From: Pseudovibrio sp. Ad37
Lineage (GTDB): Bacteria; Pseudomonadota; Alphaproteobacteria; Rhizobiales; Stappiaceae
Direction: 5' to 3'
NCBI RefSeq assembly: GCF_001623075.1
Contig: NZ_LMCF01000032.1
Coordinates: 29,374 to 93,373 of the forward strand
DNA length: 64,000 bases
Shown: in pieces, positions 15,415-24,601 of the stretch
How positions within the stretch are numbered: position 1 is the stretch's first letter
How the letters are laid out: each line of letters opens with the position of its first letter
Notes under the pieces: generated by a model
Told to the model about the DNA's origin: nothing
What the model saw: only the letters and a program-made list of their open reading frames with translations
Database searches by the model: none
Program-made: the position numbers and the translations under genes

Positions 15415-15831
15415 TTGATAGAGACCTATCGCGGTGTAGTTTACCCCTACCAGTTGGACCATATGGGACACATGAATGTTCAGTGGTACACCGAGAAATT
15501 CGATGAGGCCAACTGGCATCTGTTCTCACAAGCCGGGCTAAGCGCCACCTATTTTCGAGAGTACAACAGGGGTATGGCTGCCGTTCAACAAACCACAAAA
15601 TACCATACTGAAGCGCTGGCGGGAGACTTGCTTATGTGTCGATCCAGGGTGACGGACATTCATGAAAAGACGCTCTATATCCTCCATGAAATGCATAATG
15701 CTGAAACGCAAAAATTGATTGCGACCACTGAACTGATATGCGCGCATCTGGATAGGAAAGCCCGCCATGCGTGCCCGTTTCCGCCAGACGTGCGGGCGGC
15801 GGCTAAGGCGCTTCTTATCGAGGGTAACTAA
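15415..15831 (+). CDS. 4HBT-type acyl-CoA thioesterase
   Basis: A 138-residue hot-dog-fold thioesterase that would hydrolyse a small acyl- or aryl-CoA. It shows the 4HBT hallmark VVYPYQLDHMGHMNVQWYTEKFDEA, with the catalytic-type aspartate in LDHMGHMN, followed by the long helix and strands (TTKYHTEALAGDLLMCRSRV, ATTELICAHLD). It begins with TTG after a GAGGTGAGG-like ribosome site. It lies behind the STAS-like gene. Substrate unknown. Confidence 0.82.
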   Translation: MIETYRGVVYPYQLDHMGHMNVQWYTEKFDEANWHLFSQAGLSATYFREYNRGMAAVQQTTKYHTEALAGDLLMCRSRVTDIHEKTLYILHEMHNAETQKLIATTELICAHLDRKARHACPFPPDVRAAAKALLIEGN

Positions 15832-15940
15832 GTCCTCCATCGCGTTTCAGGAAGGCTTTTCTGGTCCTAATTCGCGTTCTAGGTCGCAAGCATCCCGCCA
15901 AACTCCCATGGTTCCAACAGGCAAATCATGGAGTTATCAA

Positions 15941-16549
15941 ATGGCAACAAAGCACAGCACCAAAGCCCTTATCGCGATTGGCGTAATAGCGATTGCGGCA
16001 TACGTCACATTCTCATCAGGCATGGAAACCTCTGAGACTCTCAGCCTTGAAGGTGTGCATTCAATCGCGATTTCAGGAAGCAATCTAGGTCTGCGTATCG
16101 TCGGAGGCAATAGTAGTTCAAGCGACATCAAGCTTGATACAAGCGATGCAAGAGGCTGCTCTCTAACCGCTACAACATCTAAAAATGAAGATGGTCTTAT
16201 GACCATTCAATTTGAAAGAAGCGGGTCCTGGAGGCTTGGGTGGTGTGACCCCGCAGCGACGCTCAGGCTGCCGAATTCGATGAACATCAGCGTTAAGATG
16301 GACAGATTAGCGGGCGACTTTGTGGGGCAGTTTAAGGACTTCGCTATCACCTCAGAGAAGTCTGTCATCTATTTCGACGGGAGCGTTTCGCGCTTCGATT
16401 TGGTTGGAGAGATGGCCGCGGTCTATTTGAAATTTGATGCAGATGTTCCAAAGGAAAACATCCGCATCAATGTTGAGAAGCTCGTGTCCAGCATCAACTT
16501 GGCGAAGGGGTGGAAGCACGCCACGAGCATTCTGCTAGAGATCTTTTAG
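15941..16549 (+). CDS. Hypothetical membrane-anchored protein
   Basis: A 202-residue protein I do not recognise. The N-terminus is a signal-anchor (KALIAIGVIAIAAYVTF, about residues 8-24) that places the rest in the periplasm. The remainder looks like a repetitive beta structure with alternating hydrophobic residues (ETLSLEGVHSIAISGSNLGLRIVGG, LMTIQFERSGSW, MNISVKMDRLAGDFVGQF), reminiscent of the adhesin-like beta-helix proteins of DUF4097 type. ATG at 15941 has a GGAG site; the frame opens 58 codons earlier without a good start. Its stop overlaps the stop of the AraC gene by four bases. Confidence 0.65.
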   Translation: MATKHSTKALIAIGVIAIAAYVTFSSGMETSETLSLEGVHSIAISGSNLGLRIVGGNSSSSDIKLDTSDARGCSLTATTSKNEDGLMTIQFERSGSWRLGWCDPAATLRLPNSMNISVKMDRLAGDFVGQFKDFAITSEKSVIYFDGSVSRFDLVGEMAAVYLKFDADVPKENIRINVEKLVSSINLAKGWKHATSILLEIF

Positions 16550-17613
16550 GCTGTCTCCACACTCTGCGCGGTACGGCTCTCCTTCCGCCATACACTGGGG
16601 CTCTTGCCTGTGACACGTTGGAACTCGCGATTGAAGTTGGACTTCGTTGTAAAGCCAACATCGTAAATGATCGTGGTGATGGGCTTGTCCGTTGTCTCTA
16701 ACAGAAGACAGGCTTCAGCCACTCGGAACCCATTGGTGTATTGTGGTAGGTTGATCTCACGCACTGTGTTGACAGCTGTCGAGATCTGGCGAGCCGGAAC
16801 ACGGAGTTTGCGAGCCAACCTATCGAGGGAGAGGTTTTCGTCCCGGTACAGATGCTCGTTCTGCATGAGTTGATCGAGTGCTTCGACCAGCACAATCTGT
16901 TCCTTGGTGGCTGATGCGGTCGTTGTTTCAGGTTCTGGCAACTGCGGTGTAGCCGCAGGTTTACGAGTAAACAGAATAGCGATTGTGACCAGCGCAAGCA
17001 GCATGAATAGGTTTGCAGTGCCTACGATGGTTGCTGCATTGGTCCCCTTGTTCACGGCAAAGTCCGCTGCTACGACGAGGTCAACAAGTGCGGAGGTTGA
17101 GAAAATAGCGCCTGCGATCAGCTGTGTCTGGCGTGCCGGGAGCATTTGATCGATGGGCAGATGGCTGGCCCATTCCCACTGCCTGGTCGTCGCAGACCGG
17201 AAGAACAACAGACCGTAACCGAGATAGACAACGACACTTGTAAGGTCGATCAGCACTGGGGCGTTGAAAGCGGGTGCCAGAGTGAGAGAGCTAAGAGAGG
17301 CAGCTGTTGCACCTATCGTCCAGCCGACAGCTTTCTTCGAAAGGCGATCAGTGAGTTGAAGAAATGAGAGCCAGGTCGCAGGCGGCAACAACAATGCCAG
17401 CCCTATGAGCGACCAGGGTGGGAGACCACCCATGCCCCACTTGATACCAAGAAGAAACGACTGGATTGCATAAAGGCTGATGGTTGCAATAAGCAGCGAC
17501 GGAATTTTGCGTCCATACCCCACCATAAGGCGCAGCAGGATGAAGCATAAGAACAAGGCAGTAAAAAAGGGAAGGGGTAAGCTCGGCAACGCGCCAACTC
17601 CAATTGCAGACAA
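16546..17613 (-). CDS. AraC-family regulator with N-terminal membrane domain
   Basis: A 355-residue protein whose first 220 residues are six to seven hydrophobic helices and whose last 110 form an AraC/XylS DNA-binding domain: ENLSLDRLARKLRVPARQIS (first helix-turn-helix), then RVAEACLLLETTDKPITTIIYDVGFTTKSNFNREFQRVTGKSPSVWRK, the canonical second motif. Membrane-bound AraC proteins of this build sense signals at the inner membrane. The start is TTG. The convergent neighbour ends inside its stop. Targets unknown; the GACAGCTGTC palindromes at 12.4 and 14.9 kb are candidates only by proximity. Confidence 0.87.
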   Translation of the reverse strand: MSAIGVGALPSLPLPFFTALFLCFILLRLMVGYGRKIPSLLIATISLYAIQSFLLGIKWGMGGLPPWSLIGLALLLPPATWLSFLQLTDRLSKKAVGWTIGATAASLSSLTLAPAFNAPVLIDLTSVVVYLGYGLLFFRSATTRQWEWASHLPIDQMLPARQTQLIAGAIFSTSALVDLVVAADFAVNKGTNAATIVGTANLFMLLALVTIAILFTRKPAATPQLPEPETTTASATKEQIVLVEALDQLMQNEHLYRDENLSLDRLARKLRVPARQISTAVNTVREINLPQYTNGFRVAEACLLLETTDKPITTIIYDVGFTTKSNFNREFQRVTGKSPSVWRKESRTAQSVETA

Positions 17614-17667
17614 TGCTCTATATCTAGTCTGTCTGCGTTAGGAGTAAAAGAGCGTACTGTATTTCTT

Positions 17668-20061
17668 TTAGCGGCAGAGCTTTCGGGCAACATTGAGCAC
17701 AAACATCCAGAGGATGGCTTGCGTCCAGACGATGCCGATCAGATCCCAACTGATAGCGGGAACAAGGAAGCCGGATCGACATATGACAACCGCGAGTAAT
17801 TGAGTGGTGATTATTGCCATGAGCAATTTCGCCGAAGGGCGTGGTGCCTGCCAGAACCAGTGATCGTGTCTGCAGACAAACAGGAGTAGATGTCCGGCCA
17901 CAACCAGCTGCAAGAACATGACGCTCTGTAATTCAGCAGCGGGTACATCCAGCCAATGCCGCGCTGCCATCATCAGGGCAAAGTTCTCGACAACTGAAAT
18001 GAGCCCAAGCACGGTTGCCGTGCGCAACATGTTTCCGAGTTGCCATTCCATTGGCGCTGGTGCAGCCTCCGTGTTGTCGTAGGCGATGGTGATGATTGGG
18101 ATGTCATCCAGCAGTGCCAGCATCACTATCATGATGGCTGTCAGAGGCACCTCTTCCAACAACAGCACGCTGGCAGAGACAAACACCATCAGGTTGATTG
18201 TCATGGCCACGCGATAATCAACGTAGCTGATCATCCGTGCGAAGATTTTGCGTGCCTCTATAACTGCATCGGTGATGACGGAGAGGCCAGGCCGTGTCAG
18301 GATCAGATCAGCGGCAGATCGGGCGGCATCTGTTGCACCTGAAACGGCAATGCCCACATCAGCTTGTTTCAATGCTGGAGCATCATTCACGCCGTCACCC
18401 GTCATGGCGACGTAATCTCCGGATTGCTGAAGTGCTTTGACAATGCCGTATTTGTGCTCGGGAAAGACACGGGCGAAGCCATCTGCGTTGACGATCTCCT
18501 CGCGAATGTTGGCTGGTAGGTTGTCCATATCCTTGGTTTCAGAAAACACTTGGCTGGCGCTTTCAAGCGAGGTGCCAAGTCCGAGCTGTCCGGCGATCTC
18601 TCGGCCAATTGCAACATCGTCGCCTGTCACCATCTTTACCGCGATGCCAGCATTCTGGGTTTCTTCAATCACCGCTTTGGAATCATCACGGGGCGGATCA
18701 AAAAGAGAGAGGATCCCGAGCAGGCGTAACTCGTGTTTCTCGTTGGTCTTGGCGATGCCGAGTGCACGCAAGCCTTTGACGGCAAACTCGTGCACGGCAC
18801 TACTGGCAGCGGCTTTCTCCTCTGGTGCATTTGTGCAAAGATCAATGACGACTTGCGGTGCACCTTTGATGACCTTGAACGCTCCGCTTGGACCAGAGAC
18901 GCCCGCTTCTGTTCGTTTGCTCACGGGATCAAACGGAGTGAATGTGTTTTGCTTGTAAAGTTCCAGCACGCCCCGTTCGGCTTTGCTGACAATCAGTTGG
19001 TCTATGACGTCCTTTTCAATGCTACTCGAGGCAAGAGCTGCCATAACGACCAGTTCTTTCTCGCTCTTCGCGTCAAACAACACGGGCTCGCCAAGTGTGA
19101 GTTCGTTTTTGGTAAGCGTCCCGGTTTTGTCAGAGCACAGCACATTCACGCCTGCCAGCTCTTCAATTGCCTGAAGATGCGAGACGATGGCTTTCTTCTT
19201 TGAAAGCGTGAGTGCGCCAAGAGCCATAGTGACAGATAGAACTGCGGGCATCGCAACCGGGATTGATGCGATTACCAGTACGAGCACCAGCTCAATGATA
19301 CCCAAAATGCTCTGCTGCAGATAAAGCTGTTTGATGATGATGAGTGCCGCAAGCAAGGCCGTGCCGAGAATGAGAAATTTGCCAATACCCAGAACGCTTT
19401 TCTGGAAATGAGAAATGTTGCCCGCGGACTGAACCAGCTTTCCCGTGTTACCAAAGAATGTGTTGCCACCCGTCGCAGTCACAAGTGCCTGCATGGTGCC
19501 TTGCTTAATGATTGAACCGGAATACGCCACATCACCGATCTGCTTATCGACCGGGAGAGACTCGCCCGTCAGGGCTGCCTGGTCGACGGCAAGGTACGGT
19601 CCGCGTTCCAAAATACAGTCTGCCGGGATGATGTCTCCGTTTTCCAGATTGATGATATCACCGGGAACGATTTCCTCTGCAGGAATGTCAGCCCACTTCC
19701 CGTCTCGTTTTACACGGGCTTTGAGCGCCATGGATGATTTCAGCGCCGCCAGCGCGTCAGCTGCTTTGCTGCTTTGAACAAACTCGATGCCAGAGTTGAG
19801 GATCAGCATAAACAGGATGATCGTGAAGTCGGCCCAGTGCTCGATGATGGCTGACAGGATCGCCGCAATTTCGATGAGCCACGGGATAGGCCCCCAGAAT
19901 GTCAAAAGCAGCTGAGCCAGTTTGCTGGTCTTCTTTTCTTCCAGCGCGTTGGGGCCATATTGCTTCAGCCGGTTGGATGCGGTTGATCCCGTCAGTCCTT
20001 CCGATGAGCTTTCCAGGCGTTTGAATTCATCAGCTAAGCTGGGCTTATCCTGTTCAGCCAT
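17668..20061 (-). CDS. Plasma-membrane proton-pumping P-type ATPase (P3A)
   Basis: A 797-residue P-type ATPase of the fungal/plant plasma-membrane H+-ATPase subgroup, expected to extrude protons at the cost of ATP. In order: actuator motif LTGES (about residue 165), the membrane proline segment ASIPVAMPAVLSVTMALGA, phosphorylation site SDKTGTLT (about 311), nucleotide-binding KGAPQVVIDLC, FDPPRDDS, and the hinge MTGDGVNDAPALKQADVGIAVSGATDAARSAAD. No N- or C-terminal metal-binding domain is present. ATG at 20061 with GGAAAG is preferred over a GTG eight codons upstream. These enzymes are uncommon in bacteria and usually linked to acid or ion stress. Confidence 0.92.
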   Translation of the reverse strand: MAEQDKPSLADEFKRLESSSEGLTGSTASNRLKQYGPNALEEKKTSKLAQLLLTFWGPIPWLIEIAAILSAIIEHWADFTIILFMLILNSGIEFVQSSKAADALAALKSSMALKARVKRDGKWADIPAEEIVPGDIINLENGDIIPADCILERGPYLAVDQAALTGESLPVDKQIGDVAYSGSIIKQGTMQALVTATGGNTFFGNTGKLVQSAGNISHFQKSVLGIGKFLILGTALLAALIIIKQLYLQQSILGIIELVLVLVIASIPVAMPAVLSVTMALGALTLSKKKAIVSHLQAIEELAGVNVLCSDKTGTLTKNELTLGEPVLFDAKSEKELVVMAALASSSIEKDVIDQLIVSKAERGVLELYKQNTFTPFDPVSKRTEAGVSGPSGAFKVIKGAPQVVIDLCTNAPEEKAAASSAVHEFAVKGLRALGIAKTNEKHELRLLGILSLFDPPRDDSKAVIEETQNAGIAVKMVTGDDVAIGREIAGQLGLGTSLESASQVFSETKDMDNLPANIREEIVNADGFARVFPEHKYGIVKALQQSGDYVAMTGDGVNDAPALKQADVGIAVSGATDAARSAADLILTRPGLSVITDAVIEARKIFARMISYVDYRVAMTINLMVFVSASVLLLEEVPLTAIMIVMLALLDDIPIITIAYDNTEAAPAPMEWQLGNMLRTATVLGLISVVENFALMMAARHWLDVPAAELQSVMFLQLVVAGHLLLFVCRHDHWFWQAPRPSAKLLMAIITTQLLAVVICRSGFLVPAISWDLIGIVWTQAILWMFVLNVARKLCR

Positions 20062-20254
20062 CCGGTCTTTCCATGGATTGAGCACTCATCATGGGAATAT
20101 CTTCGCTGTTGCATGTAAACGGATGGTGAGAACAAGGAGAGCTTCCATGAACCGTGGTTTCCTGATTGCGAAGCGGCTTGCTCAAATTATTCAGGTTTGC
20201 GAGAGGGGAGGGGACTTGCACCTAGCGTCGTGGTTGCGCTGACTGTGTTTCCGT

Positions 20255-20274
20255 AACATACTCATGGGTATGTT
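20255..20274. promoter_or_regulatory. 20-base palindrome upstream of the MDR/SDR operon (shared operator)
   Basis: AACATACTCATGGGTATGTT: 7-base arms AACATAC/GTATGTT around six bases, ending 20 bases before the start codon at 20294. The same arms and spacing recur at 26035-26054 upstream of the other operons of this catabolic island, which argues for one dedicated repressor, most likely of TetR type. Confidence 0.7.
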
Positions 20275-20293
20275 TTGATTTGGGAGGGAAATC

Positions 20294-21280
20294 ATGCGTG
20301 CCGTTGTCTGCTCAGAATACGGACCACCAGAAGCTCTGCGTGTGGAAGATGTTGAACGCAAGGAACCGAGGAAAGGACAAGTGCGGATTGCGGTGGAAGC
20401 TGCAGGCGTCAACTTTCCAGATACGCTGGTGATTGCGGGTAAGTATCAGATCAAGCCACCAATGCCGTTTGTTCCAGGCGGTGAAGTTGCGGGCAGAATT
20501 GAGGCCGTAGGTGAAGGCGTCACTCAGTTTGCACCGGGTGATCCCGTGATGGCTCTTCTGCTGCAACAAGGTGGCTATGCCGAAGAAGTTGTCGTTGACG
20601 CTTCAGCTGTGATGAAGCGGCCAGAAGCGATGGCTGCTCATGTTGCCGCCGGCTTTACGATGACCTACGGCACGTCCATGCATGCGTTGAAGCAACGTGC
20701 GCAGTTGCAACCGGGCGAAACATTGCTGGTGCTGGGCGCTGGCGGTGGTGTCGGGCTCACGGCTGTTGAACTGGGCAAGGTCATGGGCGCCAAGGTGATT
20801 GCCGCTGCCAGTTCCGCTGAAAAGCTGGAAGCCGCGCGGAAAGCGGGTGCAGATGAATTGATCAACTATTCCACGCAGGATCTGAGAGAGCGTCTTAAGG
20901 AGATCACGGGCAAGGCTGGCGTTGATGTTGTGTATGATCCGGTTGGCGGAGAGCTTTTCGAACAGGCACTCCGCTCAACAGCCTGGAATGGTCGCGCATT
21001 GGTTGTAGGCTTTGCTGCTGGCGATATCCCGTCAATCCCCACCAACCTGCCTCTGCTGAAGGGCTGTGCCGTTATGGGCGTGTTCTGGGGTGCGTTCCGC
21101 ATGAGGGAGCCGGATAAGGACCTTAATAACTTCTCAGAGCTGTTTAAATGGTTCCAGGAAGGCAAAATCAACCCGACTGTTAGTAAGAGCTATTCTCTGG
21201 AGGAAGCCCCTCAGGCACTTCGAGACCTCATGGATCGACGTGTGGTAGGGAAGGTCGTTCTGGAAACCGGGAGGGAATGA
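20294..21280 (+). CDS. NADPH:quinone oxidoreductase-type zinc-free MDR oxidoreductase
   Basis: A 328-residue medium-chain dehydrogenase/reductase of the quinone oxidoreductase subgroup. The N-terminal GroES-like part has GVNFPDTLVIAGKYQ and PFVPGGEVAGRIEAVGEGV; the Rossmann fold carries LVLGAGGGVGLTAVELGK (about residues 143-160). The zinc-binding cysteines of alcohol dehydrogenases are missing, so it should be a zinc-free NAD(P)H reductase of quinones or enoyl compounds. It shares ATGA with the next gene and sits behind the shared palindrome, placing it in the acyl-CoA regulon, where it may reduce an enoyl-CoA intermediate. Confidence 0.88.
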   Translation: MRAVVCSEYGPPEALRVEDVERKEPRKGQVRIAVEAAGVNFPDTLVIAGKYQIKPPMPFVPGGEVAGRIEAVGEGVTQFAPGDPVMALLLQQGGYAEEVVVDASAVMKRPEAMAAHVAAGFTMTYGTSMHALKQRAQLQPGETLLVLGAGGGVGLTAVELGKVMGAKVIAAASSAEKLEAARKAGADELINYSTQDLRERLKEITGKAGVDVVYDPVGGELFEQALRSTAWNGRALVVGFAAGDIPSIPTNLPLLKGCAVMGVFWGAFRMREPDKDLNNFSELFKWFQEGKINPTVSKSYSLEEAPQALRDLMDRRVVGKVVLETGRE

Positions 21281-22074
21281 AGATGCAACCCAGATTTGCA
21301 GGTCAGGCAGCCCTGATTACGGGCGCAGGCAGCGGCATTGGCCGCGCGACCGCGATCCGACTGGCGGAAGAAGGAGCTGCAATCGCTCTGGTGGACCTGA
21401 ATGAGGACGGCCTTGATGAAACCGCAGGGCTGTTGCCAGAAGGTTGCCGTGCGCGGGTCTATGTCGTTGATGTTGCGAATGAAGAAGCGGTTGAGAGCTG
21501 CGTGGAGGCGGTTGAGAACACCTTTGGCGGTATCAGCGTTCTTTGCAACAATGCCGGGGTCATCTGCGAAGGCTCGTGGGGCGGAAGCCATGAGGACTTC
21601 AGCGACTGGCTCAAGGTTTATGAGGTGAATGTACTCGGCGCAATGCTATTCACCAAGTACACCCGCGAACAGCTCAAGGCTTCAGGTCAAGGTTCTATTG
21701 TGAATACTGCATCCGTTGCTGGAATCAGAGCCGGCGCTGGCGGCAATGCCTATAGCGCGTCCAAAGCTGCGCTCATCAATTTTACAAAAACATCCGCCTG
21801 TGATTTTGGCGAGCATGGTGTGCGTGTGAATGCGGTTTGTCCGGGGCTTATTGAGACCGGTATGACAAAACCTGTGTTTGATCACGCTCGCAGTGTTGGC
21901 AAAGAAGACAGGCTCGGCTCAAGAGCGGAACTGCGTCGGCACGGTGATCCTGCTGAAGTTGCAGCAACAATCGCTTTCCTTGCCAGCCGCGATGCCAGCT
22001 TCATCACCGGCCAGGCCCTCGCCGTTGATGGCGGAAACACATCCTCCCTCAACATGCCGGGTATGAAGATCTGA
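21277..22074 (+). CDS. Short-chain dehydrogenase/reductase (SDR)
   Basis: A 265-residue classical SDR. The cofactor motif TGAGSGIG is at about residues 15-22, NNAG follows at about 90, and the catalytic tetrad includes S in NTASVAG and YSASK. VDLNEDG after the second strand (Asp) suggests NAD(H) preference. The C-terminus ends FITGQALAVDGG as usual. It overlaps the MDR gene by four bases and is translationally coupled to it. Likely a hydroxyacyl-CoA or secondary alcohol dehydrogenase in the pathway; substrate not determinable. Confidence 0.88.
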   Translation: MKMQPRFAGQAALITGAGSGIGRATAIRLAEEGAAIALVDLNEDGLDETAGLLPEGCRARVYVVDVANEEAVESCVEAVENTFGGISVLCNNAGVICEGSWGGSHEDFSDWLKVYEVNVLGAMLFTKYTREQLKASGQGSIVNTASVAGIRAGAGGNAYSASKAALINFTKTSACDFGEHGVRVNAVCPGLIETGMTKPVFDHARSVGKEDRLGSRAELRRHGDPAEVAATIAFLASRDASFITGQALAVDGGNTSSLNMPGMKI

Positions 22075-22101
22075 GATGATTTTGGTTAGCCAAAAATAGA
22101 A

Positions 22102-22146
22102 AGAGCCAGTCTGCAACACCGGGCAATGCTGTTGCGGACTGGCTCT
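22102..22146. terminator. Bidirectional terminator hairpin between convergent operons
   Basis: AGAGCCAGTC (22102-22111) pairs with GACTGGCTCT (22137-22146), extended inside by TGCAACA/TGTTGC. It lies between the SDR stop and the convergent acyl-CoA dehydrogenase stop. The minus-strand side is followed by a T-rich stretch (CTTTCTATTTTTG), so it mainly serves the minus-strand operon. Confidence 0.75.
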
Positions 22147-22230
22147 CGCTGATCCAAAGGGGTGGACCAGATGGCTTCAATTATGAAGTTACTTTAGAAA
22201 TAATCACAAGTAGAATTACGGATTATACAG

Positions 22231-23346
22231 TTAAAGACCCCGTGTTTTTAGCAGAAAGTCTATATGGTGAGCACTGTCACCCAGCATCTCTGTTAACACC
22301 CGGTCGTGTTTCATGAACAATCCGACGTCAACTTCGTCGGTCATACCGATTCCACCATGCATCTGCACCGCTTCTTCTGTTGCCACGCGAGAAACTTTAG
22401 CAACCTTGGCTTTGGCTGCTCGGGAAAGAGCCTCTGCATTATCTGAGATTGTATCTATTGCACGTAACGCGGAGGAGATGAGTGAAGCTGTTTGTTCAAT
22501 CTGGCAATAAAGGTCGGCCATTCTGTGTTGAAGTGCCTGAAACATGCCGATTGGAACACCAAATTGTTTTCTTTCATTCAGGTATGCCGTTGTGCGCTCT
22601 GCAACTTCTCTTGCAACTCCAAGTTGCTCTGAGGCTGCAATCGAACGACCTAAGCGGAGCGTGGCTTCCAGAACGGTCGCGCCCTTATCAAGCGGACACA
22701 GCAAATCCTTGCCATCCAGATGCAAATTGCTGATCTGAATGTTTGCGGCATTGCGGCTGTCCAGCATGGCGTTGCGCTCTACCTCAACTTCAGTCGTGCT
22801 TGGATCTACCAGAAAAAGCCCGGTGTCTTCGCCGGTTTTTGCAACAACAATCAGCCGGTCGGCGTTGTAACCATCAAACACCGCGCGTTTTCTGGCGTTG
22901 AGAATGAAGCCGTTGCCGTCCGGTTCTGCCGTGGCTTTGATGCGGGACGGGTTGTGCTTTGCTCCCTCATCTATGGCCAGTGCGATGACTGCGTCGCCAG
23001 TAGCGATCTTCGGTCCCCACTCGCTTAAATGCTCGCCACCAGACTGACGCAGTGCAATTGCGCTCAAAACAGCGGTGGAGAGGAACGGAGAGGCCGTCAG
23101 GTTGCGACCCATTTCCTCAGCCACAAGGCCCGCAGCGCGGTGGCCAAAGTCGTATCCGCCTGCGTCTTCTGGCAGCAATATGCCAAACCAGCCCATGTCG
23201 GCCAATGTTTTGTGAAGCTCTTGATTGAAGCCAAGCGCCTCTTTCTGGTCGCGCAGATCACGCAGTGCCTGAACCGAGGCATTTTCTGCCATAAAACCAG
23301 AGGCTGAGTCCTTCAGAAGGGTTTCTTCAGAGCTGAAAAGTTCCAT
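22231..23346 (-). CDS. Acyl-CoA dehydrogenase (small subunit-like)
   Basis: A 371-residue flavin-dependent acyl-CoA dehydrogenase that would introduce an alpha-beta double bond into an acyl-CoA. Typical parts are the N-terminal helices with LADMGWFGILLPEDAGGYDFGHRAAGLVAEEMGR, the middle beta domain, and the C-terminal RKQFGVPIGMFQALQHRMADLY helix and EAVQMHGGIGMTDE. It is shorter and more divergent than the neighbouring homologs. Adjacent pairs of one longer and one shorter homolog often form heterotetramers, for example in steroid side-chain degradation, and this gene sits just behind such a partner. Good ribosome site GGAGAG. Confidence 0.88.
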   Translation of the reverse strand: MELFSSEETLLKDSASGFMAENASVQALRDLRDQKEALGFNQELHKTLADMGWFGILLPEDAGGYDFGHRAAGLVAEEMGRNLTASPFLSTAVLSAIALRQSGGEHLSEWGPKIATGDAVIALAIDEGAKHNPSRIKATAEPDGNGFILNARKRAVFDGYNADRLIVVAKTGEDTGLFLVDPSTTEVEVERNAMLDSRNAANIQISNLHLDGKDLLCPLDKGATVLEATLRLGRSIAASEQLGVAREVAERTTAYLNERKQFGVPIGMFQALQHRMADLYCQIEQTASLISSALRAIDTISDNAEALSRAAKAKVAKVSRVATEEAVQMHGGIGMTDEVDVGLFMKHDRVLTEMLGDSAHHIDFLLKTRGL

Positions 23347-23357
23347 ATTTTCTCTCC

Positions 23358-24537
23358 TTAACCCAGTGATGGCAGGCGCAGCACTGCCTTAGAAATGATG
23401 GAGAGCATGATCTCCGAAGTGCCGCCTTCAATGCTGTTGCCCTTGGAACGCAGCCAAGAGGCAGACTGATTGCCGATGCCGTTGTTCTCTTCCGGCCCAG
23501 ACAAGGCTTCCAGCCCTCCAGCCTGTACAACGAGGCTCTGGCGGCGTTTGTTCAGTTCTGTGCCGAGATACTTAAGCTCTGCAGAACGGGCGCCCAGCTG
23601 GTTACCTGCGCGGTGGAAGTCTTTTGCAGCTGCAAGATGTGCGGTCAGCGCCATCTCATCAATCAGGAACTCCCCGATATCAGCACGAAGGAGCGGATCA
23701 TCCAATCGGCCTGTCTCATCCAGCCCGATTGAGTCGATCGCAGTCTCATAAAGGCCAGCGGAACCGCCAAAAATCGCATCCAGATTGCTGACCATTTCGC
23801 GTTCATGGGTCAGCAGATACTTGGCGATTGTCCAGCCGTTGCCGCGCTCATCAACCACATTCTCCATAGGCACCTTCACGTCATCGAAGAAGGTTTCACA
23901 GAACGGAGAACTGCCGGAAATGAGGCGGATTGGTTTGGTGGAGACGCCTTCGCTGGTCATATCAAACAGCAGGAACGAGATGCCCTTGTGTTTCTTCGCA
24001 TCCGGCTCTGTACGCACCAAGGCAAAGATCCAGTCGGCTTGATCAGCGTAGGAGGTCCAAATCTTCTGGCCGGAGACGAGGAAATGATCGCCCATGTCCA
24101 CGCCTTTGGTTTGGACGGACGCCAGGTCGGAGCCGGAACCCGGTTCTGAGTAGCCCTGGCACCAGCGAATTTCACCGCGTGCGATTTTGGGCAGGTGCTG
24201 CAGCTTTTGCTCGTGAGAGCCGTATTTCAGCAGAGCGGGACCAAGCATCCAGATGCCGAAGCTTTCCAGTGGAGACATGGCGTTGATGCGCGTCATCTCC
24301 TCTTTGAGGATCTTGGCCTCGTCACCGTTCAGGTCACCGCCGCCGTACTCTTTTGGCCAGCTTGGTACTGTCCAGCCACGCTCGGCCATGCGTTCCAGCC
24401 ATTGCTGTTGTGCTTCGGGCTTAAAGGTCCAGTTGCGGCCACCCCAACAGATATCGCTCTCTGTGGTGACTGTCTTGCGGGCAGTTCTCTTCCAACCAAG
24501 CCCTTGTTTCTATGCGGAAGTCATCAAGTGATGTCAT
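23358..24537 (-). pseudogene. Acyl-CoA dehydrogenase (FadE-like), frameshifted near the N-terminus
   Basis: The family start MTSLDDFRIETRAWLEEN lies at 24537 in one frame, while the rest of the protein (ICWGGRNWTFKP, then WLERMAERGWTVPSWPKEYGGGDL and onward to the normal C-terminal GGTSEIMLSIISKAVL) continues in another. The switch falls at about 24478-24484, after the NCP residues; relative to homologs about 8 bases seem missing there. Downstream domains are intact: WCQGYSEPGSGSDLAS, GQKIWTSYADQADW, and the helical C-terminus. Either the gene is broken, it is expressed from an internal start (ATG at 24389), or the sequence has an error. It is the likely partner of the shorter homolog downstream. 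Confidence 0.8.
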
Positions 24538-24601
24538 TGCGTTCTCCCTGTTTTGGAGTGCAGATGCAAAGGATAAGGAGAGCGGTGGTTCTCCTGCCGT
24601 A

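Noticed and set aside
16768..16786. Another GTTGACAGCTGTC-like word
   Set aside because: Lies inside the AraC coding sequence and is only a half palindrome; probably chance.
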